Below, piece by piece: positions 41,758-50,192 of a DNA stretch of 64,000 nucleotides. The notes below the pieces were generated by a model that saw nothing but the letters and a program-made list of their open reading frames with translations, did no database searches and was not told the origin of the DNA. Numbering within the stretch: the stretch's first letter is position 1; each line of letters starts with the position of its first letter. Source of the stretch: an uncultured Bacteroides sp. GTDB lineage: Bacteria > Bacteroidota > Bacteroidia > Chitinophagales > Chitinophagaceae. The stretch is taken from assembly GCA_902168085.1 (NCBI GenBank), contig CABHOP010000084.1, positions 62,001-126,000 on the forward strand, in the 5' to 3' direction. The position numbers and the translations under genes are program-made.

Positions 41758-42747
41758 TTAGAACAGCAGGTTCCTTTGGTTGAAGAAGTAGGTGAACCTT
41801 GGCATAATGGTCCACTGACGCTGCAAACCGTCAGGACGTGCATCGCGCGTGATAACAGGGAATGAGCCTGTGATATCGAGCTTGCAATCGGCATAGCGGC
41901 CAAAGCGAACGAAGGCATTACCAACGATGCTCATAGTAAAGCCGTCGGAACCATCTATTTCCCTCCATGCGCCGGTGCGGTCTTCGTACAGATCATTGCG
42001 CAGGTGGTACATAGCCAAAGCGCCCCCTGTTATACCCAAACGGTTATTTACCAGGTGGCCTTCCAGGCGTGCCATCACATCGCCATTGCGATACAGCTTG
42101 CGCGATATTTCATATTCGCTGTTGCTATATACGGGGTCGTTCATATAAGTTGAACGGTAGTAGTCATTCTGATTGTAGCGGAATACCGGTTGCTGGTAAC
42201 CTACAGCCACGCTTACATATTCTTTGAACATAGCGCTGGCGCCCAGTATACCATCGGTGCTACCCAGGCCACTTTGATAAGCCATAGGCAACGGGCGGGT
42301 ATTGCCATCGCTGCGGTTGGCAGTGGTCATGCTGAGCAATGCACCTGCAGTAGCCTGTACCGTCCACCATTCAGGGTCTTGTACGAATACATGGGTATAA
42401 GCCAACGACAAATCACCCAGTCCCCAGCCGTGCCCCAGGTCGCCGGAAGCAGCTACGAACGGTACGCGTACATCTATGTATCCCATACCTTCCATAAGGG
42501 GTACGCGCACTTCTACCTGCGGCATGTGCAGTTTTATATCCCTTTCGCCCTTGGCAAAAGTGTGCCCTAAGCTGAAGTGTGTTCTTGAGTTTTCGTAATT
42601 GTCATCGCTTACTACCAGAGATGATGCAGTGCGCATAGCACCTATTGAAGCAAACCCGGGATCAGAATCGCCCTGTGCCGAAGCGGTAGTTGCACCTACA
42701 CTCAGCGCCACAGAAAGACAAAAAGCTGTCAGGTGTTTTATACTCAT
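41758..42747 (-). CDS. Outer membrane beta-barrel protein
   Basis: 329 residues from ATG 42747 (MSIKHLTAFCLSVALSVGATTASAQ signal peptide). The mature part has alternating, tyrosine- and glycine-rich strands (THFSLGHTFAKGERDIKLHMPQVEVRVPL, YIDVRVPFVAASGD, LSLAYTHVFV, MPRFTYFF) and ends in phenylalanine, as outer membrane barrels do. It is similar in style to MetA-pathway/transporter-like barrels, but no family was named with certainty. A perfect -7 element lies 18 nt upstream and a 15-nt palindrome further out. Monocistronic. Confidence 0.75.
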   Translation of the reverse strand: MSIKHLTAFCLSVALSVGATTASAQGDSDPGFASIGAMRTASSLVVSDDNYENSRTHFSLGHTFAKGERDIKLHMPQVEVRVPLMEGMGYIDVRVPFVAASGDLGHGWGLGDLSLAYTHVFVQDPEWWTVQATAGALLSMTTANRSDGNTRPLPMAYQSGLGSTDGILGASAMFKEYVSVAVGYQQPVFRYNQNDYYRSTYMNDPVYSNSEYEISRKLYRNGDVMARLEGHLVNNRLGITGGALAMYHLRNDLYEDRTGAWREIDGSDGFTMSIVGNAFVRFGRYADCKLDITGSFPVITRDARPDGLQRQWTIMPRFTYFFNQRNLLF

Positions 42748-42765
42748 AATACTATAGATGTGTCT

Positions 42766-42809
42766 CAAATATAGTTTTATAAAAGTAAAAATTCATGTCT
42801 ATAAGACAT
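42766..42809 (-). promoter_or_regulatory. Promoter and palindrome of the beta-barrel gene
   Basis: On the minus strand TATATTTG (42773-42766) is a perfect -7 element. ATGTCT-ata-AGACAT (42795-42809), a 15-nt palindrome, lies in the -33 region, with no TTTG visible. It could be an activator or repressor site. Confidence 0.45.
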
Positions 42810-42817
42810 TTTTTTAT

Positions 42818-42853
42818 AAAAGGAGCCCGCAGTATTCGCTGCGGGCTCCTTTT
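42818..42853 (-). terminator. Terminator of the MBL-rhodanese gene
   Basis: AAAAGGAGCCCGCAG/CTGCGGGCTCCTTTT with a 6-nt loop, 18 nt after the stop. Confidence 0.85.
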
Positions 42854-42870
42854 TGCTATTCAGGTTCTTA

Positions 42871-44274
42871 TTATATCTTTTGCTGCTGCGGCTGCACGAT
42901 GGGTATGTTCTTCAGTTCTTTTATTTTGCCGAAGCCACCCAATACATTGCGCAGGTTGTGATAGCCCTGGCGTTTCAGCAGGGATGCTGCTATTACCGAA
43001 CGGTAGCCACCTGCACAGTGTACGTAAAGATTGGTATCCGTATCTATCAGTGCTACATTCATGGGGTCCATCAGGGTATCGAGCGGGGCATTCTGTGCGC
43101 CTTTTACGTGTGCGGCATCAAATTCAGAAGGCTTGCGTACGTCTATTACATCCAGCTTGCTATCGTGCGGCAGGTCCATAGCCAGCTCTTCGGCTTCAAT
43201 ATCAATGATCATATCCACATCTTCGCCGGCAGCTTTCCAGGCAGCGATGCCGCCATCGAGGTAGCCCTGCACGTTATCAATGCCCACCCTTGACAGGCGG
43301 ATAGCGCTTTCTTCTTCTTTGCCGGGCTCTGTAACCAGTACCAGCGGCTGATCGAACGGCAGCAAGCTACCTGCCCATTCTGCAAACCTGCCTTCCAGGC
43401 CTATGCTGATAGAGCCGGGTACAAACTCTTCCGTAAACACACCTGCATTGCGGGTATCCAGTATCCAGGCACCATCATCTACTTTTTGTTTGAAGGCCGT
43501 TACATCCAGGGGTTGCATAGCACGTTTCATAACCTCGTCCATACTGCTGTAGCCTTCTTTATTGATGCGGGCATTGATAGGAAAATATGCCGGCGGCGTA
43601 GTAAGGCCATCGGTAACGGCTTTGATGAATTCTTCTTTGGTCATTTCCTGCAGTGCGTAGTTGCTTTCCTTTTGCTCGCCGATGGTGCTGTACGTATTAG
43701 GCCCCAGGTTTTTGCCACATGAAGAGCCCGGGCCGTGTGCCGGGTACACTATCACATTGTCGGGCAGTGTTTTTATCTTACGTTGCAGGGAATCATATAA
43801 ATAACCGGCCAGTTCTTCCTTGCTCAGGTTGCCACTGAAAAGGTCGGGACGGCCTACATCGCCTACAAACAAAGTATCGCCGGTGAATACGCAATATGGA
43901 TTGCCAGACTCGTCGTAGAGCAGGTAGCTGGTGCTTTCCAGTGTATGGCCGGGCGTGTGCAATGCCTTCAGCTTCAGGTTGCCGATGGCGAAGTCTTCTC
44001 CATCTTTGGCCATATGAAAGTTGAATTTGGCATTGGTTTGCGGGCCATATACTATGGTAGCGCCTGTTTTCTCTGCCAGCTCCAGGTGACCGCTCACAAA
44101 GTCGGCATGAAAGTGTGTTTCAAATATGTATTTGATCTTCACACCCTGGTCTGCCGCCTTATTGATATAAACGTCCACATCGCGTAGCGGGTCTATAACG
44201 GCAGCCTCGCCATTGCTGGCTATGAAGTATGCTGCTTCACTAAGGCAGCTGGTATACATTTGCTCTACTGTCAT
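42871..44274 (-). CDS. MBL-fold hydrolase fused to two rhodanese domains (persulfide dioxygenase-like)
   Basis: 467 residues. Residues 1-240 are a metallo-beta-lactamase fold of the ETHE1/persulfide dioxygenase group: H54-F-H56-A-D58-F59 in THFHADFVSGH, HTPGHTLES near 108, FTGDTLFVGDVGRPDL near 130 and YPAHGPGSSCG near 172. F59 replaces the second metal histidine of HxHxDH, as is usual for this mononuclear iron group. Two rhodanese-like domains follow; the first lacks a cysteine (VLVTEPGKEEES), the second has the active-site loop VHCAGGYRS. It probably handles glutathione- or protein-persulfides in sulfide detoxification. Terminator downstream. Confidence 0.9.
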   Translation of the reverse strand: MTVEQMYTSCLSEAAYFIASNGEAAVIDPLRDVDVYINKAADQGVKIKYIFETHFHADFVSGHLELAEKTGATIVYGPQTNAKFNFHMAKDGEDFAIGNLKLKALHTPGHTLESTSYLLYDESGNPYCVFTGDTLFVGDVGRPDLFSGNLSKEELAGYLYDSLQRKIKTLPDNVIVYPAHGPGSSCGKNLGPNTYSTIGEQKESNYALQEMTKEEFIKAVTDGLTTPPAYFPINARINKEGYSSMDEVMKRAMQPLDVTAFKQKVDDGAWILDTRNAGVFTEEFVPGSISIGLEGRFAEWAGSLLPFDQPLVLVTEPGKEEESAIRLSRVGIDNVQGYLDGGIAAWKAAGEDVDMIIDIEAEELAMDLPHDSKLDVIDVRKPSEFDAAHVKGAQNAPLDTLMDPMNVALIDTDTNLYVHCAGGYRSVIAASLLKRQGYHNLRNVLGGFGKIKELKNIPIVQPQQQKI

Positions 44275-44317
44275 TTGTTGTGTTTTGTTGCAGTTTTTGC
44301 AGTTTTTTTAAAATTTC

Positions 44318-45004
44318 TTAGTCCCTGTTGCGGTTATTGAACAGCATAACGTAGTACAATAGTTGTGCTACCGATGCTATGGCTGCTACCACATAGGTAC
44401 GTGCCGCCCATTTCAGTGCATCAGCCGCTTTGTCATGTTCGGCCCTGTGGGTGAGGCCGGTACTGTCCATCCACTTCAGCGCACGGTTGCTGGCATCGTA
44501 TTCTACAGGCAAAGTTATAAGAGAAAATAATGTAGATGCTGCAAAAAGAATGATACCTATCAGCAGCACGGTCTGGTTTCCCCTACCGAAAAATAGCCCT
44601 GCGCCTGCTAAAAGTACCCATTGAGATAAAGTAGTGCTTATCTGCACGATAGGTACCAGCTTGCTGCGCAATTGCAGCATGGCATAGCCGGTAGCGTGCT
44701 GCACGGCGTGCCCGCATTCGTGGGCAGCTACGGCTGCGGCGGCTATACTGCGCCCGCCATATACATCGGGGCTCAGGTTCACCGTTTTATCGGTAGGGTT
44801 ATAGTGATCGGACAGGAAACCGTGACCCGATACTACCTGCACATCGTAGATGCCATTTTCATGCAGCATACGTTCGGCTACTTCTTTACCGCTAAGGCCC
44901 TCGCTGAGGGGTTCTTCAGAATATTCACGGAATTTACTCTTCAGCCTCATACTCACTACCATACCTAATATCATAGGTAGGAGGAAGAAAATCAAAATAT
45001 TCAT
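44318..45004 (-). CDS. YugP-type zinc metallopeptidase, membrane bound
   Basis: 228 residues. An N-terminal membrane helix (NILIFFLLPMILGMVVSM) is followed by a soluble segment and the zincin motif H95-ECG-H99 in AAHECGHAVQHA. Two or three further hydrophobic segments (VLLAGAGLFFG, LIGIILFAASTLFSLITLPVEYDA, YVVAAIASVAQLLYYVMLF) complete the topology. SDHYNPTDKTVNLSPDVYGGRSIAAAAVAA is the hallmark of the YugP/DUF2305-like family, of which substrates are unknown. It starts 183 nt after the end of the TonB receptor gene region, on the same strand but beyond its terminator. Confidence 0.88.
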   Translation of the reverse strand: MNILIFFLLPMILGMVVSMRLKSKFREYSEEPLSEGLSGKEVAERMLHENGIYDVQVVSGHGFLSDHYNPTDKTVNLSPDVYGGRSIAAAAVAAHECGHAVQHATGYAMLQLRSKLVPIVQISTTLSQWVLLAGAGLFFGRGNQTVLLIGIILFAASTLFSLITLPVEYDASNRALKWMDSTGLTHRAEHDKAADALKWAARTYVVAAIASVAQLLYYVMLFNNRNRD

Positions 45005-45136
45005 TATTTATTTCTATCGTTTATACTTAATACATCAAATAGCCTACCAATGTAAAAATGGCAGTTTTGCTATGCTGCAAGTTACCGATTATACATAATA
45101 TAAGGGTTGCGGGCATGACTATATGGCTATAAACAA

Positions 45137-45158
45137 AACGCCGGGGCTACCCGGCGTT
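45137..45158 (-). terminator. Terminator of the thiamine-regulated TonB receptor gene
   Basis: AACGCCGGG-gcta-CCCGGCGTT, 29 nt after the receptor stop. Confidence 0.75.
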
Positions 45159-45186
45159 CTACTGACAATCAAAACACGAAAAATGG

Positions 45187-47406
45187 TTACCACTTCAGCG
45201 TAATGCCGGCCATGTAATTAATGCCAGCCTGCGGAAAGTAGCGATTGTCTACTACGTTTTGCCCGGCGGTTTGATATACATACCATACATAGCCATTGCT
45301 TTCATATTTACGATCGAAGATGTTGTTGACAGCGAAAGTTGCCATTATCTCGCGGAATGGTTTCAAGGCTACACTATAACGCAGGCGAAGGTCGCACAGA
45401 GTGTAATCTTTAATAGTACGGTTTTCGTCGCCTGAATTATCGAGATATTGCTTGCCTACGTGTTTGCCCATTACATCCAGCTCCAGCGTTTGATTATCGA
45501 GCAGGTTGACAAACGGGGCAAACGTAACACCGCCACCGGCAATGAGGGATGGAGATAGCGCGATAGGCGTATTGCTATGTGTAATAGCTACTTGTGCATA
45601 ATTGGGGTCATCCCAGTTATCTACATATTCCGTGAATTTTTTGATGCGGTTGTCAGAAAAAGTAGCATTGGCGTTCAGGCTTACCCAATCGGCCGGTTTG
45701 AAACCTGCCTGCAACTCGATACCCGCGCGGTAGCTTTCAGGTACGTTGGTACGGCTGTAGGCACCTACATCGTTTATTTTGCCTGTGAATACCAGCTGAT
45801 CGCGATAGCTCATATAATACAGATTGGCAGCCGCGCTCCAGTTGCGCTTGCTTATTTCGTACCCTGCTTCCACATCATACAGCCTTTCCGGTTTGGGCAA
45901 TGCTGTGGGGGATGCTTCAAAATCGTCGCGGTTGGGCTCTTTATTGGCAACCGCGAATGATGCATATGCCTTTTGCCTGTTGCGCGATGTGTTTTTTACC
46001 AAATAGGTGATACCCGCTTTAGGGTTGAAGAAATTGAAATTATTGACCGGGCGCAGGGTGGGGTTTTTACGGAAACCATTGATGATGTAAGACACATTGC
46101 GGTATTGCAGATCGCCAAAAAGTATGAGGTCTTTGCCGATGGTTTGCTGTGCTTTTACATACAGGTTCAGGTCATTCTTTTGAGAATTGAGCAGGTACCA
46201 GCGATAATCGGCAGGTATGTTGTGCTCTGCCCATTTTACGTAACCGTAGTGCTCACCCAGATATTGCGTCCAGCCACCACCAAAGGCTATTTGCGTCTTT
46301 TCTTTTTCATAAAGAAGCGAGAAAACAGAGCCATAATAGTGATTATCTAACCAAAGCTGGCGTACCATATCAGTTGTAGTAATAGTATCCGCGCCTGATG
46401 GTGTGATATAATTGCCTAAGCCATAAGTACTGTACGATTCGCCCAGCTTGTATTCTTCATAATAGCCATGGCCACGGGTAAGGAATACGGCAGCATGTGC
46501 GGAAAGGTATTTGCTGAATTTATGGTCGGCAAAGAACTGGTAGTAATCCTGCTGGTAATTATCGGTCTGGTTATTGTAATAGCTGCCATCCGCCTTTACA
46601 CCCAGTTCGTTATAGGTGCGGTTGGTCGCCAGTGAATCGCCCGGTACTCCGTTCCAAGCCTGCCCGGTCTTTTCTTTGCCGGTCATCAGCATAAAGCGCA
46701 GCGCTGTTTTCTTGCTCAGCTGCCAGCCTGCCAGTAATTGTAAAGACTTCAAGTCGCTGGCAGAACGGTCGATAAACCCATCGGAATTGATCTTCGACAA
46801 ACGGGCATCGAACTGAAACCCGTTTTTCAGCAAGCCGGTACCTGCTTTTACCGTATGCTTCCAGGTGTTGAAAGAACCGTAGCTATTGCTCACCTCTACG
46901 CCTGCTTTTTCCATTTGCTGCAGGTTGCTGATGCTCATAGTAGCGCCAAAGGCTGCGGCACCATTGGTAGATGTGCCCACCCCGCGCTGCAGCTGTACAG
47001 AGCCTGTAGAAGAAGCAATGTCGGGAAAATTGACAAAGAAAGTACCCTGCGATTCGGCATCATTTACGGGGATACCGTTCAGGGTCACATTCATACGTAC
47101 CCCATCAGTACCGCGTACACGAACACCCGTGTAGCCGATGCCCGTACCGGCATCGGAAGTGACAACGGCAGAAGGTGTGTATTGAAGCAAATAGGGGAGG
47201 TCCTGGCCAAGGTTGGCCTTTTCTATGTCTATAGCTTTAATCTCTGTTTTCACGAAGGGGGCATTAGAGCCCGCCCGGAGCGAGCGTATCTCTATTGGTT
47301 CCAGCGTTTGCCTTTTGGCAAGCGTGTCTGTAGCCTGCTGTGCTACAGCGGCAGTGGTGCAGCACAAGGCTGCGATGGTCATAACATGTTTGTTGAACTG
47401 CTGCAT
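45187..47406 (-). CDS. TonB-dependent receptor under a TPP riboswitch, probable thiamine (precursor) transporter
   Basis: 739 residues from ATG 47406 (MQQFNKHVMTIAALCCTTAAVAQQ signal peptide). There is no carboxypeptidase-like N-terminal domain. The plug starts near EPIEIRSLRAG (a TonB-box-like ETIEV variant) and includes VRVRGTDGVRMNVTLNGIPVNDAESQGTFFVNFPDI. The barrel ends in MAGITLKW with terminal tryptophan. A TPP riboswitch precedes it. Comparative genomics has long linked TonB receptors with THI-boxes in Bacteroidota to thiamine uptake (known there as OM thiamine receptors). It is monocistronic with its own terminator; a PnuT-type inner membrane transporter is not in the window. Confidence 0.92.
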   Translation of the reverse strand: MQQFNKHVMTIAALCCTTAAVAQQATDTLAKRQTLEPIEIRSLRAGSNAPFVKTEIKAIDIEKANLGQDLPYLLQYTPSAVVTSDAGTGIGYTGVRVRGTDGVRMNVTLNGIPVNDAESQGTFFVNFPDIASSTGSVQLQRGVGTSTNGAAAFGATMSISNLQQMEKAGVEVSNSYGSFNTWKHTVKAGTGLLKNGFQFDARLSKINSDGFIDRSASDLKSLQLLAGWQLSKKTALRFMLMTGKEKTGQAWNGVPGDSLATNRTYNELGVKADGSYYNNQTDNYQQDYYQFFADHKFSKYLSAHAAVFLTRGHGYYEEYKLGESYSTYGLGNYITPSGADTITTTDMVRQLWLDNHYYGSVFSLLYEKEKTQIAFGGGWTQYLGEHYGYVKWAEHNIPADYRWYLLNSQKNDLNLYVKAQQTIGKDLILFGDLQYRNVSYIINGFRKNPTLRPVNNFNFFNPKAGITYLVKNTSRNRQKAYASFAVANKEPNRDDFEASPTALPKPERLYDVEAGYEISKRNWSAAANLYYMSYRDQLVFTGKINDVGAYSRTNVPESYRAGIELQAGFKPADWVSLNANATFSDNRIKKFTEYVDNWDDPNYAQVAITHSNTPIALSPSLIAGGGVTFAPFVNLLDNQTLELDVMGKHVGKQYLDNSGDENRTIKDYTLCDLRLRYSVALKPFREIMATFAVNNIFDRKYESNGYVWYVYQTAGQNVVDNRYFPQAGINYMAGITLKW

Positions 47407-47470
47407 GGCATTTATTAAATACAATTAATAATATGGGGCGCCATGCATGTACCGCAACCAAATACAGAAA

Positions 47471-47511
47471 CCATCGGGTATAAGCGCAGGCCTTCACGCG
47501 TATACAGATGG
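47471..47511 (-). promoter_or_regulatory. Hairpin in the leader between riboswitch and start codon
   Basis: In the 47407-47540 leader, CCATC...GATGG encloses GTATAAGCG/CGCGTATAC (one mismatch), a long stem between aptamer and ATG. It could be part of the expression platform, which is unclear. Confidence 0.35.
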
Positions 47512-47540
47512 ATGCAATGGAATATGGCAGCTGATTTGCT

Positions 47541-47612
47541 CATCCCTAACCGGCATTACCCGGTCCAGGTTCAGCGGGTATAATCTCAGCCCTTATGTTT
47601 CAGGCACCCCGT
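47541..47612 (-). ncRNA. TPP (THI-box) riboswitch aptamer
   Basis: On the minus strand the conserved parts appear in order: GGGGTGCC, then GGGCTGAGATTATACCC (the CUGAGA pyrimidine-sensing region), GCTGAACCTG, CCGGGTAATGCCGG and AGGGA. These are the diagnostic blocks of the thiamine pyrophosphate aptamer. It starts about 17-24 nt downstream of a perfect -7 element and lies 134 nt before the start codon of the TonB receptor, which it is expected to shut off when TPP is abundant. Confidence 0.95.
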
Positions 47613-47635
47613 TTTGTTCTGTTTAGAACATGTGG

Positions 47636-47643
47636 CAAAAGTA
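47636..47643 (-). promoter_or_regulatory. -7 element of the TPP-riboswitch transcript
   Basis: TACTTTTG (minus strand) matches TAnnTTTG exactly and lies just upstream of the aptamer. Confidence 0.5.
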
Positions 47644-47729
47644 TGACATTAAAATCGATTGGAGCGGGAATTTTAATACAGATTTAATTACTGAATATCC
47701 GTATCTTCGGAATCCATAAAAAAAGTAAG

Positions 47730-49688
47730 ATGAATAAAATTACTACATTCTTAACTGTAGCTGCATTGGGCGCTGGCCTGAATGCAACTGCACAAACAGT
47801 GATTGACGAAAATTTCGCATCGACTTCGGGTACTGCCCTACCTGCGGGATGGACGCAAATAAAAAAAGGTGCGACCGGATGGAAAAGCGCTTCCGGCAAA
47901 TTAGGTTTTACCAATGGCTGGGCTGTGCCTAATGTAAGAGACAGGTACGTGGTAGTAGATGACTGGAACAATAATGAGGTTAACGATACCGTATCGCTGG
48001 TGACACCTCCGTTAAACCTTACAGGTATCACCGGTGCTGTGCTTACTTACGATTACTACTTTGTAGGTGCTGCCTATGGTAGTGCAGGCCCTACTGAGAA
48101 AGCATTTGTAAACATATCTACAGATGGTGGTGCTACCTGGAATGTAGCAGATACGCTGGTTGGCGACCCTGCGGGCTGGCAGTATGCCGTAGTAAACCTG
48201 TCTGCGTATGATAATATGAACAATGTTCAGGTAGCATTTACATATCACGATGGCGGCGACCCGGCAAGGAAACTGGTAGGTGTGGCGCTGGATAACATCC
48301 GCGTGGCTGTGCCGCAAGCAGTAGAAGCGAGGCTGGTATCTATGACACCTGAAGTGGAAACTCCGAAAAGCTATGAAATTGGCGGTGCTAACCTGTCACT
48401 TGGCGGAAAAGTTTACAACTATGGTACTAACGCGATCAACTCTTTTACCGTTAAATATAAACTGGCCGGTGGTTCGGTAACCAGTGATGTTATCAACGGT
48501 GTGAACATCCCTCCATATGGTTCTGCTGACTTTACAAGCCCTACGGCACTTGTAATGCCATCTACCAACGGCAACTACCCATTAGAAATGTGGATAGAAC
48601 TGCCCGGTGATACAAAAGCTGATAACGACTCTGCAAATACAGCTGTAACATCTGTTTCTTTCAAACCTGCAAAGAAGATATTTGTTGAAGAAGGTACAGG
48701 TACATGGTGCGGCTGGTGCCCAAGGGGTTCTGTATATATGGACTCTGTATTCCATACATATGGTTCGAACTTTTCACTGGTAGCAGTGCACAATAACGAC
48801 CCGATGAAAAACACTACTTATGATAACTTCATAGGTGGCCTGGTGGGTGGTTATCCAAGCCTGGTGGTAGACCGCAGCCCTGAAGTACTGGATCCTTCAG
48901 ACCTGATAGATGTATATAACGCTAAGAAAGATGACTTTGGTTTTGCTGAAATAACAATGGCAGACCAGGGCGCGGGCAGCTTTAACTTCTCGGCAAAAGT
49001 ATCGGTAAAACCAGCTATCGACCTGAATGGTGACTACAGGCTGGCACTGGTACTGACAGAAGATGATGTAACCGGCACAGGCAGCAGCTGGGGCCAAGCT
49101 AACTACTATAGCTATCAGTACAACAACATACCACTGTATGGTGCAGGTTTTGCATGGCATACAGAGCCGGGTACCGTACCTGCTGAAAAAATGAACTACG
49201 ATTTCGTAGGCCGTGCTATCATACCTAGCCCAACAGGTGCTGCGGGTAGCCTGCCAGCAACTATGACTGCCGGTACTACTTACGATTATACATTCACTAC
49301 AACCATTCCTGAGCCTTACAAAAGGAACAAAATGCGTGCTATCGCTATCCTGATACGTAACAGTGATGGTGCTGTACTGAACTCAAATAACATGAACGTA
49401 CCGCTGGGTATCAGCAATGTTTCTGCAGGTGTTGCAGATATGCTGGTGTATCCTAATCCTGCTACAGACAAAGCAACTGTTGACTTCACTATCAGTGAAA
49501 ACTCAACAGTGAAGGTGGACGTTTATGATGCTATGGGCCGTATTGTTTCTACTATCAGTGAGCAATCTTACAACAAAGGTTCTCATAAAGTAGTTATCAA
49601 TACAGCTACCCTGCCTGCAGGTGTATACAGCATCAAAATGCAAACTTCAACAGGTTCTATTTCTCATCAACTGACTGTTGTGAAATAA
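47730..49688 (+). CDS. T9SS-secreted protein with MAM-like and Omp28/thioredoxin-like domains
   Basis: 652 residues with a signal peptide (MNKITTFLTVAALGAGLNATAQ). Residues about 24-195 resemble the choice-of-anchor J/MAM-like beta sandwich (DENFAST...TLPAGWTQI, ISTDGGATWNVADTL, VALDNIRVAV). Residues about 310-560 resemble the Omp28 family with a redox motif, TWCGWCPRG near 329. The C terminus is a type A sorting domain (DMLVYPNPATDKATVDF, VDVYDAMGRIVS, LPAGVYSIKM). The CxxC could make it a surface thiol oxidoreductase, which is inference. The gene diverges from the thiamine receptor and has its own terminator. Confidence 0.88.
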   Translation: MNKITTFLTVAALGAGLNATAQTVIDENFASTSGTALPAGWTQIKKGATGWKSASGKLGFTNGWAVPNVRDRYVVVDDWNNNEVNDTVSLVTPPLNLTGITGAVLTYDYYFVGAAYGSAGPTEKAFVNISTDGGATWNVADTLVGDPAGWQYAVVNLSAYDNMNNVQVAFTYHDGGDPARKLVGVALDNIRVAVPQAVEARLVSMTPEVETPKSYEIGGANLSLGGKVYNYGTNAINSFTVKYKLAGGSVTSDVINGVNIPPYGSADFTSPTALVMPSTNGNYPLEMWIELPGDTKADNDSANTAVTSVSFKPAKKIFVEEGTGTWCGWCPRGSVYMDSVFHTYGSNFSLVAVHNNDPMKNTTYDNFIGGLVGGYPSLVVDRSPEVLDPSDLIDVYNAKKDDFGFAEITMADQGAGSFNFSAKVSVKPAIDLNGDYRLALVLTEDDVTGTGSSWGQANYYSYQYNNIPLYGAGFAWHTEPGTVPAEKMNYDFVGRAIIPSPTGAAGSLPATMTAGTTYDYTFTTTIPEPYKRNKMRAIAILIRNSDGAVLNSNNMNVPLGISNVSAGVADMLVYPNPATDKATVDFTISENSTVKVDVYDAMGRIVSTISEQSYNKGSHKVVINTATLPAGVYSIKMQTSTGSISHQLTVVK

Positions 49689-49707
49689 TCTGTTACGGAT
49701 ATTCAAT

Positions 49708-49739
49708 AAAAAAAGCACCTCGATCGAGGTGCTTTTTTT
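49708..49739. terminator. Bidirectional terminator, perfect palindrome
   Basis: AAAAAAAGCACCTCGA and its exact complement, 32 nt in all, between convergent genes with T tracts on both strands. Confidence 0.9.
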
Positions 49740-49753
49740 ATTTGGGTAGAATA

Positions 49754-50083
49754 CTACGCTTCAAAATACTCAATGATGCATTCTTTTAGTATCCGCTCCT
49801 GTCCTTGCAGCCCGGTGGTTTCTACGGGTTTTAGCTGGTCGTAATGCGGCCAGCCATCGGCATCGCGGCTGATGAATTCAAAATATCCCCGGCGGCTGAG
49901 CAGTGAGCATACGGCCACGTGCATCAGGTCTTGTTTTTGTTCTTTGGTGAATTTGCGGCTAGGCAATGCTCCCAGTTCATTCACACCTATCAGGAATAGG
50001 GTGCTTTCCATATCAGGTACCTTTCCGAAACGCTCACGCAGCATGAATTCTACCTGTATCCAACGTTCTTCAAAATTTTCCAT
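49754..50083 (-). CDS. Conserved-type hypothetical protein, 109 residues
   Basis: Starts MENFEERWIQVEFMLRERFGKVPDMES. A soluble, acidic, helical protein with no signal peptide. The LFLIGVNELGALPSRKFTKEQKQDLMHVAVCSLLSRRGYFEF core and the SRDADGWPHYDQLKPV tail look like a compact alpha-helical domain. I recall proteins of this type in many Bacteroidota but no function. It diverges from moxR across 109 bp and converges on the Omp28-like gene. Confidence 0.7.
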   Translation of the reverse strand: MENFEERWIQVEFMLRERFGKVPDMESTLFLIGVNELGALPSRKFTKEQKQDLMHVAVCSLLSRRGYFEFISRDADGWPHYDQLKPVETTGLQGQERILKECIIEYFEA

Positions 50084-50192
50084 ATTGGGTGCAAAGCTAC
50101 TATTATTGGGTTTAACGCAGTTTTAACGCCTGAAAAATAGCACAGGTGATATTTTTGAGAAGTAATATATTGCGCAAATAGTACGATAGCAT

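Noticed and set aside
44276-44290. 15-bp match to the direct repeats at 19892-19990, considered as a second integration site
   Set aside because: Here the sequence is simply the A/C-rich leader directly before the MBL gene's ATG; low complexity explains the match better than recombination.
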